Source: Martinezella miluonensis (GTDB taxonomy: Bacteria; Pseudomonadota; Alphaproteobacteria; Rhizobiales; Rhizobiaceae). Taken from it: a DNA stretch of 64,000 nt. The notes beneath the pieces were generated by a model that saw only the letters and a list, made by a program, of their open reading frames with translations, was not told where the DNA came from and searched no databases. The translations under genes and the position numbers were made by a program. The DNA is taken from contig NZ_FMAH01000011.1 of NCBI RefSeq assembly GCF_900094545.1, positions 1 through 64,000 of the forward strand, in the 5' to 3' direction. Shown here piece after piece: positions 8,544 through 17,031 of the stretch (position 1 is its first letter; each line of letters begins with the position of its first letter).

Positions 8544-9661
8544 TGGCTCCGCGCTTTACCGTCACCTATTTCATCCGCGCTGCCGACGCGGCGGAGGCGA
8601 AGAGCCGTGCGCTTGATATCGCGCTCGAGCAGACTGTCGAAATCCCACGCCATGTCGTGCCGAAAGGCTACGTCGAGGAGGAAATTCTCGGCCGGCTGGA
8701 ATCCCTGGAAACGGACCCGAACAGCCGGCAGGGCTTCCTTGCAACCATCTCGTATTCGGAAGACGACATCGGCGGCGATTTCCTGCAATTTCTCAATATC
8801 GTGTTCGGTAACAGCTCCATCAAACCAGGTTTGAAGGTGGAGGATATCGGCCTTTCGCCCGGCATCCTCGATCTTTGCAAAGGGCCACGGCATGGCATCG
8901 CCGGTCTTCGAGCGCGCGCCGGAATTGGCGAAAGTCCATTGCTGATGTCGGCGATCAAGCCGGTCGGCCTTTCGACGAAAGAGCTTGCCCGCCTTGCCCA
9001 TGATTTCGCGCTTGGCGGTATGCATTACGTCAAGGACGATCATGGCCTGGTCGATCAGAAGACATCGCCATTCGACGAGCGGCTGAAGGCGTGTGTCGAG
9101 GCCGTCGGCGAGGCGAACGCCAGGAGCGGCGCCAAAACCGGATTCGTGCCCAATGTGACAGGTCCCGCCAATGCCATTATCGAGCGAGCAAAGCAGGCTC
9201 AGGAAGCGGGCGCTGGCGGCATCATGATCGCTCCGGCGCTTGCCGGCTACGATGTCATCCGCACCCTTGCCGCAGATCCGGATTTCACCCTGCCCATCGT
9301 CTCGCATCCGGCCTTTTCCGGCGCGAACGTCGTCTCGCCCGACTGCGGATTTAGCCATCGTACGTTCTTCGGAACTCTGCACCGGCTGATGGGGGCAGAT
9401 GCGGTCATCTATCCGAATTTCGGTGGCCGGTTCGGCTTTACGCGCGAGGAGTGTGTGTCGATCGCTGACGCTTGCTCGGTCGAACTTGGCGGCGTGAAGA
9501 CCATTGTCCCCGCCCCAGGCGGCGGCATGACATTGAACCGGGTCGCCGAGATGCGTGAGACCTATGGCAACGATATCATGTATTTGGTTGGCGGCGCGCT
9601 GTTGGAGCAAGACAACCTCGTCGAGGCATGCCAGCGTTTGTGCGATGCCGTTAACGCGTGA
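8543..9661 (+). CDS. RuBisCO-like protein (form IV), probable ketose-phosphate isomerase
   Basis: RuBisCO large-chain homologue of 372 residues, shorter than true RuBisCO (about 460-480) and close to the R. rubrum methylthioribulose-1-phosphate isomerase. Visible landmarks are SAIKPVGLS with Lys139 (Lys175 of spinach), GGMHYVKDDHG with Lys164 (the carbamylated lysine), SHPAFSGA with His255, and glycine-rich phosphate-binding turns GGGMT (about 326-330) and VGGALLEQ (about 349-356). The Glu204 position is His167, the Lys177 position is Val, and there is no recognisable loop-6 lysine, so CO2 fixation is ruled out. ATG at 8543 overlaps the transketolase stop; a TTG one codon upstream is less likely. 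It is the last gene of the operon. An isomerase or enolase-type role on a ribulose-1-phosphate derivative is inferred. Confidence 0.88.
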   Translation: MAPRFTVTYFIRAADAAEAKSRALDIALEQTVEIPRHVVPKGYVEEEILGRLESLETDPNSRQGFLATISYSEDDIGGDFLQFLNIVFGNSSIKPGLKVEDIGLSPGILDLCKGPRHGIAGLRARAGIGESPLLMSAIKPVGLSTKELARLAHDFALGGMHYVKDDHGLVDQKTSPFDERLKACVEAVGEANARSGAKTGFVPNVTGPANAIIERAKQAQEAGAGGIMIAPALAGYDVIRTLAADPDFTLPIVSHPAFSGANVVSPDCGFSHRTFFGTLHRLMGADAVIYPNFGGRFGFTREECVSIADACSVELGGVKTIVPAPGGGMTLNRVAEMRETYGNDIMYLVGGALLEQDNLVEACQRLCDAVNA

Positions 9662-9769
9662 TCGGTCAAGAGCATCCGGGCCTGCCTGACAGGGGTGCGT
9701 CGGAACACGCCGATCTTGCCGATTGGCTGGATTTTTGTGACGCTGGCCAGAACACATCATAGGCCGACG

Positions 9770-10402
9770 TTACGGGACCGGGATGGATGCGGTCGAATAG
9801 GGTGAGATGGTTTTCCACCCCAATGTGGTATAAAGCGCGCGCCCGTCTTCCGTCGCGACCAGCAGTTCCGGCACGGTTGGTGATGCTTTCGCTCCCTGGA
9901 GCGCTGTCATGACAGCATTTCCCAAGCCTTTCCGGCGATGCGCCGGGTCGGTCGCTATCCGGTCGTAGACAAAAACATCCTCCGTCTCGGCCCCATATCC
10001 GCTGGCCGCCAGCAAGCCCGTATCCGAGAAAACGCGTACCTCCACCGCAGACCCGACACGCCGGATATCGATCTCATATCCTTGAGCCAATGGTCGCTTC
10101 GGATGCACGCCGTTGGCTCGCATGAAGTAGCAAGGCGCATGCAGCGTCCAAAAGTCCGGAAGCGCCGATCGCAATTCGCCGGCCTCACCACAAAGCTTCA
10201 CGAAATAGCGCGGGTCATCGATAGAACGGACGAGTTCCTTGAGGCCCGGTCCCAGTTTCGGAAAAATCCAGCGGCTCACTTCGACATCGCTGTTGGTATC
10301 GATGCGGAAGCCGCCATATTCAGGCAGAGGTGGAGCAAGGCCCCGCGCGATCGACCGCGCTGAAAGCCACGCATTCAAGATCAGAGGATCAACGCTCATC
10401 AT
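9770..10402 (-). CDS. GNAT-family N-acetyltransferase
   Basis: Protein of about 210 residues with a C-terminal acetyl-CoA-binding GNAT core: VYDRIATDPAHRRKGLGNAVMTAL holds the RxxGxG-type loop (RRKGLG) near residues 152-165. The N-terminal half (PPLPEYGGFRIDTNS) resembles GNAT proteins with an extra substrate-side domain. The substrate is unknown. It converges with the RLP gene. Two adjacent ATG codons (10402, 10399) are possible starts and a TTG at 10423 cannot be excluded; no strong ribosome-binding site decides. Confidence 0.75.
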   Translation of the reverse strand: MMSVDPLILNAWLSARSIARGLAPPLPEYGGFRIDTNSDVEVSRWIFPKLGPGLKELVRSIDDPRYFVKLCGEAGELRSALPDFWTLHAPCYFMRANGVHPKRPLAQGYEIDIRRVGSAVEVRVFSDTGLLAASGYGAETEDVFVYDRIATDPAHRRKGLGNAVMTALQGAKASPTVPELLVATEDGRALYTTLGWKTISPYSTASIPVP

Positions 10403-10598
10403 CTCTAGTGGTTGGGACGACAATTACCCGAACATAGAAGTAGCGCCGCAACCTTGCAACAACCCACCCGTCATCACCGTTCGCGCTCTCATGGAGAATG
10501 GAGGCCGAAGCTATTGTCGCCGGGGATCTAGTCGAAGTTGACGCGAGCTCCCCCGGGGGACCCGCGCCAAGCAAAAGTCGATCCATCTCGTTTCGGCT

Positions 10599-10937
10599 TC
10601 ACTTCCAGCTGGTGTAGTCGGAAGCGGCGCATCCGAAGGGCGCACTTTGATCGCCGAAACGCTTCTTCAGCTGATCACAACCCCAGCGGTTGAGAGGAGC
10701 CGGCATCACGTTGTTGAGGTCCATGCCGGGCGAAGTGAACTGCGAGCCGGCGCTGGTCACGTACCAGACCCAGTAGCCGAAAACGCCGCCGAGGATCAAA
10801 AGTATGACGAGGAAAGCTCTCGCCAGCCGCGCCCGGAGAGGCGGTCCTTTCTTCCCCTGCGTATCGAGTTCCAGCGGACGGACGCCCAGCGCGGCAGCCA
10901 AGGGCGTAAGAGCTGCCGAGCGCTCTTCCGGCGTCAT
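10599..10937 (-). CDS. Small single-pass membrane protein, unknown function
   Basis: 112 residues. The N-terminus (MTPEERSAALTPLAAALG) is hydrophilic, a basic patch RARLAR is followed by one clear membrane segment (AFLVILLILGGVFGYWVWYV, about 39-58), and a polar C-terminal tail of about 54 residues contains two cysteines (WGCDQ, FGCAAS). The topology is probably cytoplasmic N-terminus and periplasmic C-terminus, where the cysteines could pair. It lies between a GNAT gene and an AraC regulator on the same strand. I do not recognise a family. Confidence 0.6.
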   Translation of the reverse strand: MTPEERSAALTPLAAALGVRPLELDTQGKKGPPLRARLARAFLVILLILGGVFGYWVWYVTSAGSQFTSPGMDLNNVMPAPLNRWGCDQLKKRFGDQSAPFGCAASDYTSWK

Positions 10938-10970
10938 ATCAATAGCCCGAAATAAGCGATGCCCGGCCGC

Positions 10971-11858
10971 TCAAGCGCTCGCTGCCGATGATTTGAAGCT
11001 TTGCCGATAGCGCGTCGGCGGCAGGCCTTTGGCGGCGCGAAACTGATGGGCGAAATGCGCCGTATCGGAAAAGCCGCATTCGCTGGCGATATGGCTCATG
11101 GGCATATCGGTTTGCATCAGCATTTGGCAGGCCCGGCCGATGCGCAACTGCATCACATATTGGCTGATCGACATGCGAGTGCTGCGCTTGAACACCCGCT
11201 GCAATTGGCTGTCCGTCAGATGCGCGATGACGCAGAGCGGGGCGAGCCGCAGCGGTTCACGATAATGCGCGTGCAGCCAGGTGAGTACCCGGCGCATCCG
11301 CTCCCGGTCGCGCGGCGTCTCGCTGACGGAAACCTCCCCCGAAGCCAGCGACCTCCCTGAAACTGCCGCGAGATCCAACAATATCCCCTGCAATTCCAGT
11401 ACTTGCCGCGCCGGCGGGAACCCGCCGAGCGCCAGCATACGCGGGCGCAGACGCGCGACCGTCGCCGCATCGAACTCCAGTCCGCGTCCGGCCGCAGCAG
11501 CCAAGGAAGCAAGGCCGCGATATTCCGGCATCAACGCCATCAAGCCCTCGATCCATTCGCGGGTGAACCAGCACACGATCGCCCGGTGCAGCCGCGCCTC
11601 TCCCACGAGTGACTCGGACTGCCATGCATGGGGCAGGTTCGGCCCGAGCAGAACGAGATCGCCATCGCCGTAGCGCTCCACGTGGTCGCCGACGAAGCGC
11701 ACGCCGCTGCTATCGACCGTCAGCGTCAGCTCGAATTCCGGATGGTAGTGCCAGTTGAACGGGAAGTCGGGCAATTGCCGATCGAACAGGAGCCAGGACC
11801 GATCAGCGGGAATGGCAACCGTTTCGAACCATGGCTGCATTGGCGCATTACTCCGCAT
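10971..11858 (-). CDS. AraC-family transcriptional regulator with cupin sensor domain
   Basis: 295 residues. The N-terminal cupin-like ligand domain contains FNWHYHPEFELTLTV and GDGDLVLLGPNLPHAW, typical of regulators that sense small metabolites. The C-terminal double helix-turn-helix includes LRIGRACQMLMQTDMPMSHI and ECGFSDTAHFAHQFRAAKG. It is divergent from the GMC oxidoreductase and shikimate-dehydrogenase-like genes with about 105 bp between starts, so it probably controls them. ATG at 11858 (GGGATCT upstream) or 11840 is the likely start. The open frame continues far upstream but overlaps the GMC gene and is not homologous to the family. Confidence 0.83.
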   Translation of the reverse strand: MRSNAPMQPWFETVAIPADRSWLLFDRQLPDFPFNWHYHPEFELTLTVDSSGVRFVGDHVERYGDGDLVLLGPNLPHAWQSESLVGEARLHRAIVCWFTREWIEGLMALMPEYRGLASLAAAAGRGLEFDAATVARLRPRMLALGGFPPARQVLELQGILLDLAAVSGRSLASGEVSVSETPRDRERMRRVLTWLHAHYREPLRLAPLCVIAHLTDSQLQRVFKRSTRMSISQYVMQLRIGRACQMLMQTDMPMSHIASECGFSDTAHFAHQFRAAKGLPPTRYRQSFKSSAASA

Positions 11859-11963
11859 AGATCCCAATAGAATGCGGCTATCATACAAATTCTTGCGGCT
11901 GAAGGGAATGGCGCAATCCATTGCCATCCGTAGTCTGATCATGCCAGGCAGCAGGAGGAGCAG

Positions 11964-13490
11964 ATGGACGCGGCAATTAGACCGGATGTAGTGATCATCG
12001 GATCGGGTGTTGGCGGTGGCACGATCGCACGCCAGCTGGCGGGGACCGGAGCACGGATCCTCATCCTCGAACGCGGCGATTTCCTGCCCAACGAACCGGA
12101 GAATGCCGACGCCGAAGCGGTTTTCACCCAGGCGCGCTACCGGACCAAGGAAGAATATCAGGACGAGACCGGCCGCCGCTACCGCCCGGGCCAATATTAC
12201 TATGTCGGCGGACACACGAAATTCTACGGAACCGCCATGTTCCGGTTCCGGGAAAGCGATTTTCGCGAGGCACGGCACGAGGGCGGCATATCCCCGGCCT
12301 GGCCTGTCTCCTATGCCGATCTCGAACCTTACTATGACGAGGCGGAGCGCCTGTTCGGTGTGCGTGGGCAGGCGGGAGAGGATCCAACGGAGGCCGTTCG
12401 TTCAAACCCCTATCCCCATGCGGCCATTCCCCATGAACCGATCATTGCCCATATGGCGGAAAGATTGCGCGCGCAGGGCCTTCGCCCCTTCTTCATGCCG
12501 TCTGCAGTCGACTTCGGCCCCGGCGGCAGCTGTCGCCGCTGCGGAACCTGCGATGCCTTCCCCTGTCGCTATGGCGCAAAGGGTGATGGCGAAACGCGGC
12601 TGATCCGGCCTGCCCTGAACCATCACAACATCACGCTGTGGACGGAAGCGCAGGTGATGCGGCTCCTCCCCGAAGCGGATGGGCGCATAGCCGCGGCCGA
12701 AGTATTGCGTGACGGCCAGCTTGAGCGCGTCGAAGCGCCGCTGTTCGTCCTCAGCGCCGGTGCGATCAACTCCGCCCTTCTCCTGCTGCGCTCATCTGAC
12801 GCCTCCAATCCGAACGGACTTGCCAACCGCTCGGGCGTCGTTGGCCGCTATTTGATGAACCATCATCTGACCGGGCTGATGGGGCTGATGCCGTTTCGCG
12901 TGAACGACACGAAATTTCCAAAGACCTTGTCCGCCAACGATTTCTATCATGGGCTGCCCAACGACAGCGCTGCGCGCGGCAACATTCAAATGCTCGGCAA
13001 CATCAAAGGGCCGATGATCCGCTCCGCCTACCCTTGGGTGCCGCGCCCGCTTGCCAATCTCCTCGGACGGCATAGCGTCGACTGGCTGTGCATGTCCGAG
13101 GACCTGCCGCGTGCCGAAAGCCGTGTCCGCCTTCTGCCTGATGGTCGGGTCGAAATTGCTTATCACCCTGGAGACGGGCCGGCGCATGATCGCTTCGTGG
13201 AGCATGTCCGTTCCCGGCTGCGGCGAATTTTCCCGGTCGTGCTGCGCCACTCCTTCGGCATCGAGGCACCGTCCCATCAATGCGGCACGGTGCGCATGGG
13301 TGCGGATCCGGCGCAGTCGGCTCTGAATTCCCTCTGCCGAGCGCATGACCACCAGAATCTTTACGTGATCGACGCGTCCTTCTTCCCGTCCTCCGCCGCG
13401 CTCAACCCGGCACTCACCATCTGCGCGCAGGCTCTGCGTGTCGGCAATCACCTGCGCACCGCCTGGCGCAACGGCACTCTCGCCGCCTGA
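11964..13490 (+). CDS. GMC-family FAD-dependent oxidoreductase
   Basis: Flavin-dependent alcohol or polyol dehydrogenase, 508 residues. The FAD-binding fold starts at residue 8 (VVIIGSGVGGGTIA, GxGxxG at 13-18) with the acidic end LILERG near 37-42. The C-terminal GMC domain has the catalytic His region SFGIEAPSHQCGTVRMG and the Asn region SAALNPALTICAQALR. An unusual Cys cluster, CRRCGTCDAFPC near 192-203, is found in a subset of GMC dehydrogenases. ATG follows GGAGGAG. The next gene, an AroE-like dehydrogenase, starts 17 bp downstream, suggesting oxidation of a cyclic polyol or related compound. The substrate is not known. Confidence 0.85.
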   Translation: MDAAIRPDVVIIGSGVGGGTIARQLAGTGARILILERGDFLPNEPENADAEAVFTQARYRTKEEYQDETGRRYRPGQYYYVGGHTKFYGTAMFRFRESDFREARHEGGISPAWPVSYADLEPYYDEAERLFGVRGQAGEDPTEAVRSNPYPHAAIPHEPIIAHMAERLRAQGLRPFFMPSAVDFGPGGSCRRCGTCDAFPCRYGAKGDGETRLIRPALNHHNITLWTEAQVMRLLPEADGRIAAAEVLRDGQLERVEAPLFVLSAGAINSALLLLRSSDASNPNGLANRSGVVGRYLMNHHLTGLMGLMPFRVNDTKFPKTLSANDFYHGLPNDSAARGNIQMLGNIKGPMIRSAYPWVPRPLANLLGRHSVDWLCMSEDLPRAESRVRLLPDGRVEIAYHPGDGPAHDRFVEHVRSRLRRIFPVVLRHSFGIEAPSHQCGTVRMGADPAQSALNSLCRAHDHQNLYVIDASFFPSSAALNPALTICAQALRVGNHLRTAWRNGTLAA

Positions 13491-13507
13491 TCGTTTGGGA
13501 GCTCTCC

Positions 13508-14356
13508 ATGGTTCACAATTTTCTTTCGCCGCTCACCGGTTCCTTCGCGATGCCCGCTGCCGAAAACCCGACGGTCGCCATGATCGGGGCAGCTTATCGC
13601 CATCACGGTCTCGACTGGCGCTACATCAATTGCGAGGTCGCTCCCGAAGCCCTGGCAGATGCCGTGCGTGGCGCCCGCGCCATGGGCTGGATAGGCTTCA
13701 ATTGCTCGCTTCCTCACAAGGTGGCGGTGATCGAGCATTTGGACGGGCTGGGTGAATCCGCCCGCATTATTGGCGCAGTCAACACTGTCGTTCGCCGCGA
13801 CGGTCGGTTGATCGGCGAGAATACCGACGGAAAGGGTTTTGTCGCGGCGCTGCGCGAAATCATCGATCCGGCGGGCAAGCGTGTCGTGCTGCTAGGAGCC
13901 GGTGGCGCAGCCAGGGCCGTCGGCGTTGAGATGGCGCTGGCCGGGGCTGCCGAAATTACGGTCGTCAACCGCAGCCCCCAACGCGGAGAGGAGGTCGCCG
14001 CCGTCATCGACGAACAGACGCCTGCGATCGGACGCTACGAGCCCTGGGTGGGCCACTATCACATACCGGAAGGTACGGACATCCTCATCAACGCCACGTC
14101 GATCGGCCTGTTTCCGGATGTCGACGCCGTGCCGGAAATCGAGTTCAGCAGCCTGCGCGCCGACATGGTGGTTGCCGACGGTATCCCGAACCCATCGCTG
14201 ACGCCGTTCCTCAAACAGGCGCAGGCACTGGGATGCAGTACGGCCGACGGCCTTGGAATGCTGATCAACCAGGGCATCATCGCCATCCGCTACTGGGCCG
14301 GCATCGATGCCGACGCCGATATCATGCGCAAGGCACTTGCCGATTTGGGATTATGA
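13508..14356 (+). CDS. Shikimate/quinate dehydrogenase-like protein (AroE family)
   Basis: 282 residues. The substrate domain has FNCSLPHK with catalytic Lys71 and GENTDGKG with Asp107. The Rossmann motif GAGGAARA at about 130-137 is followed by VVNRSPQRGEEV; an NRSxxR-type loop usually favours NADP. The C-terminus DADADIMRKALADLGL fits the family. It sits in a catabolic pair with a GMC oxidoreductase under a divergent AraC regulator, so it is more likely a quinate/shikimate-type or side-activity enzyme than the biosynthetic AroE. The second residue region lacks the usual long N-terminus but otherwise looks intact. Confidence 0.82.
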   Translation: MVHNFLSPLTGSFAMPAAENPTVAMIGAAYRHHGLDWRYINCEVAPEALADAVRGARAMGWIGFNCSLPHKVAVIEHLDGLGESARIIGAVNTVVRRDGRLIGENTDGKGFVAALREIIDPAGKRVVLLGAGGAARAVGVEMALAGAAEITVVNRSPQRGEEVAAVIDEQTPAIGRYEPWVGHYHIPEGTDILINATSIGLFPDVDAVPEIEFSSLRADMVVADGIPNPSLTPFLKQAQALGCSTADGLGMLINQGIIAIRYWAGIDADADIMRKALADLGL

Positions 14357-14467
14357 GCGGGCGCGCTCACTGCGAGAGCTCTCGATGCTCCCCCCTGTTC
14401 AAACCTCCGATAGGCGAATAGCTTTCGTCGGCCTAACCCGAGACGCCGACGCTGGAGTAAGCTCTAT

Positions 14468-15373
14468 TTGATCAAGGATAATTTCGCCTTGCGTCTTTAT
14501 ACGCGCGTAGCCCGCCTCGGCAGTTTCTCGGCTGCTGCACGGGAGTGCGGCCTGTCGCAGCCTCAGGCATCGCGGATCGTTGCGGATCTTGAGGCCGAGC
14601 TTGGCGTGCGGCTATTGACACGCACGACGCGGGCCGTCGTGCCGACCGAAGCCGGTGCGGAATTTCTGGCCCGGATAGAATCCATCCTCCTCGCTTTGGA
14701 CGACGCCGAGCAAAGTGTGCGCGAAGGCGGAGAATTGCGTGGATTGCTCAGGATCAGCACGCCGACCAGCTTTGGCATTCACGATGTCATTCCCAACCTT
14801 GCCTCCTTCGCCGAACGACACCCACAGCTGCACATCGAAATGCAACTCGGCGACAAGCGTCAGGATCTGATCAAGGATGCGGTGGACGTCGCCATACGGC
14901 TTGGCCGGCTGCCCGACTCGACGGCAACCGCCAGGCTGATCGCGACCATCCCTCGCGTCATCGTCGCATCTCCCGGTTATCTCGCGCGCCATGGCATGCC
15001 CGAGACACCCGATGACCTCGTCCGGCACCATATCGTCGGCGGCACGGCTGCTGCCGTTCCCACCGCCTGGCGATTTGAGCGGAATGGCCAGGAATCGGCA
15101 ATCAAGCTGGAACCGCACTTTTCGACGGACGAGAACGAGGGCGCCATAGCAGCCACCGTGGCGGGCTTCGGGATAACATCGACGAGCGGCTGGGCGTGCC
15201 GCCGCGAACTCGCGGACGGTAGCCTGGTGCGCCTGCTTGCCAATTGGACGTTGGCCGGCATACCCGTCCACGCTTATTTCCCGATGGGACGGGCAACACG
15301 CGCCGCAGCACGGGCAGCCATTGATCACCTTGCCGTCGAATTCCGGCGCAGATCAAACAATGGATCGATGTGA
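14468..15373 (+). CDS. LysR-family transcriptional regulator
   Basis: 301 residues. The N-terminal winged helix (RLGSFSAAARECGLSQPQASRIVADLEAELGVRLLTRTTR) is followed by a periplasmic-binding-type effector domain with LRGLLRISTPTSFG near 90-103. It is of the CrgA/AaeR-like subgroup. The start is TTG at 14468, where the N-terminus conserved in the family begins; GGAGTAAG lies just upstream. It is codirectional with the SnoaL-like and SDR genes that follow after 270 bp and is a plausible regulator of them. The effector is unknown. Confidence 0.82.
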   Translation: MIKDNFALRLYTRVARLGSFSAAARECGLSQPQASRIVADLEAELGVRLLTRTTRAVVPTEAGAEFLARIESILLALDDAEQSVREGGELRGLLRISTPTSFGIHDVIPNLASFAERHPQLHIEMQLGDKRQDLIKDAVDVAIRLGRLPDSTATARLIATIPRVIVASPGYLARHGMPETPDDLVRHHIVGGTAAAVPTAWRFERNGQESAIKLEPHFSTDENEGAIAATVAGFGITSTSGWACRRELADGSLVRLLANWTLAGIPVHAYFPMGRATRAAARAAIDHLAVEFRRRSNNGSM

Positions 15374-15640
15374 TCGCCGCCTATTGGCGGAACGTGTCTT
15401 GGCGGGCTGCGACGATGGCGCCACTCTCTCGCGCAATCCCAGGAAAAGTGCGCAGCGGTTTTCCGTCCGGAATTAATTAAAAACAATAAGTTAGAGCTGT
15501 TCTCAGATTCCGTGAAAAACTGAACCGCTCTAGCGATTAATGCGTTCCATGCATAGAAATTAGCGGAATCCGACAGCTACCGCCGGAAGCACGCATAGAT
15601 GATCTTTACCTCACACGACACCAAAGTGAGGTTTTTCATC

Positions 15641-16042
15641 ATGTCCAAGACAACACCGGAGCAAAACAAGGCGCTCGTTCTCGAAGCCTTCGATCTGCTG
15701 TTCAACAAGCGCGACTATGGCGCCGCCGAACGCTATTGGTCGGATAGCTACATCCAGCATAGCGCCCATATCGCGCCCGGCCGCAATGGTCTGTTCAATC
15801 TGGTCCGCACCCTCCCCGACACGTTGCGATACGAAAACCAGTTCATCGTCGCCGAAGGCGATTATGTGATCACGCACGGGCGCTACATCGGCAATGGCCG
15901 GCCCGCCGCCTGGATTGCTGCCGACGTCGTGCGCATCGAAGGCGGCAAACTCGCCGAACACTGGGATGTGCTTCAGGACGAGGCGACCGAGGCCCAGTCC
16001 CTCAGCGGCCTGCCGATGTTCGGCGACAAGTTCCCTTACTGA
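15641..16042 (+). CDS. SnoaL-like polyketide-cyclase-fold protein (NTF2 superfamily)
   Basis: 133 residues with an NTF2-like cone fold. The pattern NKALVLEAFDLLFNKRDYGAAERYWSDSYIQHSAHIAPG followed by VAEGDYVITHGRYIG and EHWDVLQDE is typical of SnoaL-like proteins found beside short-chain dehydrogenases. ATG at 15641 is preceded by GTGAGG. It lies 33 bp upstream of the SDR gene, so the two form a pair. The catalytic role, if any, is not known for this group. Confidence 0.8.
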   Translation: MSKTTPEQNKALVLEAFDLLFNKRDYGAAERYWSDSYIQHSAHIAPGRNGLFNLVRTLPDTLRYENQFIVAEGDYVITHGRYIGNGRPAAWIAADVVRIEGGKLAEHWDVLQDEATEAQSLSGLPMFGDKFPY

Positions 16043-16075
16043 TCATCTCACTTCACCTCTTCAAGGAGAAAAGCC

Positions 16076-16834
16076 ATGAAACTCTCTGGCAACACTATTT
16101 TTATAACCGGCGGCGGCTCGGGCATCGGGCGTGGGCTCGCCGAAGCGCTGCACAAGCGCGGCAACAAGGTCATCATTTCCGGCCGCCGCCGTGCCAACCT
16201 CGAAGCAGTCGTCGCCGCCAACCCCGGCATGGCAGCGATCAAACTCGACATCACCGATCCTGCCAGCATCAATGCGGTGGCCTCTCAGCTGATCGCGGAA
16301 CATCCTGATCTCAATGTCCTTATCAACAATGCCGGCATCATGTTGCCGGATCAGGCCGCCAGTCAGATCGACGACAAGCTGACGATCGATACCGTCATCA
16401 CCAATCTTGTCGGCCCGATCCGCATGACGTCAGCCCTGATCGAGCATTTGAAAGGCAAGGAAGACGCCGTCGTCGCCTATACCAGCTCGGTGCTCGGTTT
16501 CGTCCCCATGGCGGTCACGGCGGTCTATTCCGCGACAAAGGCGGCGCTCCATTCCTATGCGCTGTCACAGCGGTTTCTGCTGAGGAATTCCGGCGTGCGG
16601 GTGCTTGAGATCGCTCCGCCCTGGGTGCGCACGGACCTGATGAACAGCCGGGAAGCGGCAGAGGCGATGCCGCTGGATCAGTTCATCGAAGAAACGATGG
16701 CCGTGCTTGGCACGGACGCCGACGAGATCTTGGTCGAGGGCGCAAAGGCTTTCAGGTCGAATGTCGGCCCACATGAGCATGCGCTCGTCAACAGCTTCAA
16801 CGAGTTCGCATCCGCACGCTTCGCTGACGATTGA
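16076..16834 (+). CDS. Short-chain dehydrogenase/reductase (DltE-like)
   Basis: 252 residues, classical SDR. The cofactor motif TGGGSGIG is at about 11-18, NNAG near 87-90, and the catalytic Ser-Tyr-Lys set appears as SSVLGF, then YSATKAAL near 156-163. GRRRAN after the second strand suggests NADP(H). AAGGAG precedes the ATG. It is cotranscribed with the SnoaL-like gene. The substrate is unknown; members of this subgroup are often annotated as uncharacterised oxidoreductases. Confidence 0.85.
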   Translation: MKLSGNTIFITGGGSGIGRGLAEALHKRGNKVIISGRRRANLEAVVAANPGMAAIKLDITDPASINAVASQLIAEHPDLNVLINNAGIMLPDQAASQIDDKLTIDTVITNLVGPIRMTSALIEHLKGKEDAVVAYTSSVLGFVPMAVTAVYSATKAALHSYALSQRFLLRNSGVRVLEIAPPWVRTDLMNSREAAEAMPLDQFIEETMAVLGTDADEILVEGAKAFRSNVGPHEHALVNSFNEFASARFADD

Positions 16835-16879
16835 AGCCGAGGGGTTTGGCTGGACAACAGACAATGCAAGCAACCATCG

Positions 16880-16913
16880 CCAGCCCAGGCCATGTATTCA
16901 TAGCCTGGGCTGG
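16880..16913. terminator. Strong hairpin between convergent genes, candidate terminator
   Basis: CCAGCCCAGGC (16880-16890) and GCCTGGGCTGG (16903-16913) are perfect 11-bp arms around a 12-base loop, in the gap between the convergent SDR and ECF sigma genes. There is no clear T-tract on either strand, so termination is inferred from position and stem strength. Confidence 0.45.
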
Positions 16914-17031
16914 CTCACGCGAAAATGTGCATGGCAATCCCGGCATAGACTGTTAGGCCGCAGAAGTTTTGCGACAAGGGTGGATCCTGAAATGGCAACG
17001 AGCGACAATCCGCCTGATCCATGGATCGGCA

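Noticed and set aside
8543..9661. Genuine carbon-fixing RuBisCO
   Set aside because: Too short, lacks the loop-6 lysine, Lys177 and Glu204 equivalents, and there is no small subunit or phosphoribulokinase nearby.
8513..9760. 415-residue open frame on the minus strand
   Set aside because: Antisense to the RLP gene; composition is a reverse shadow and no domain is visible.
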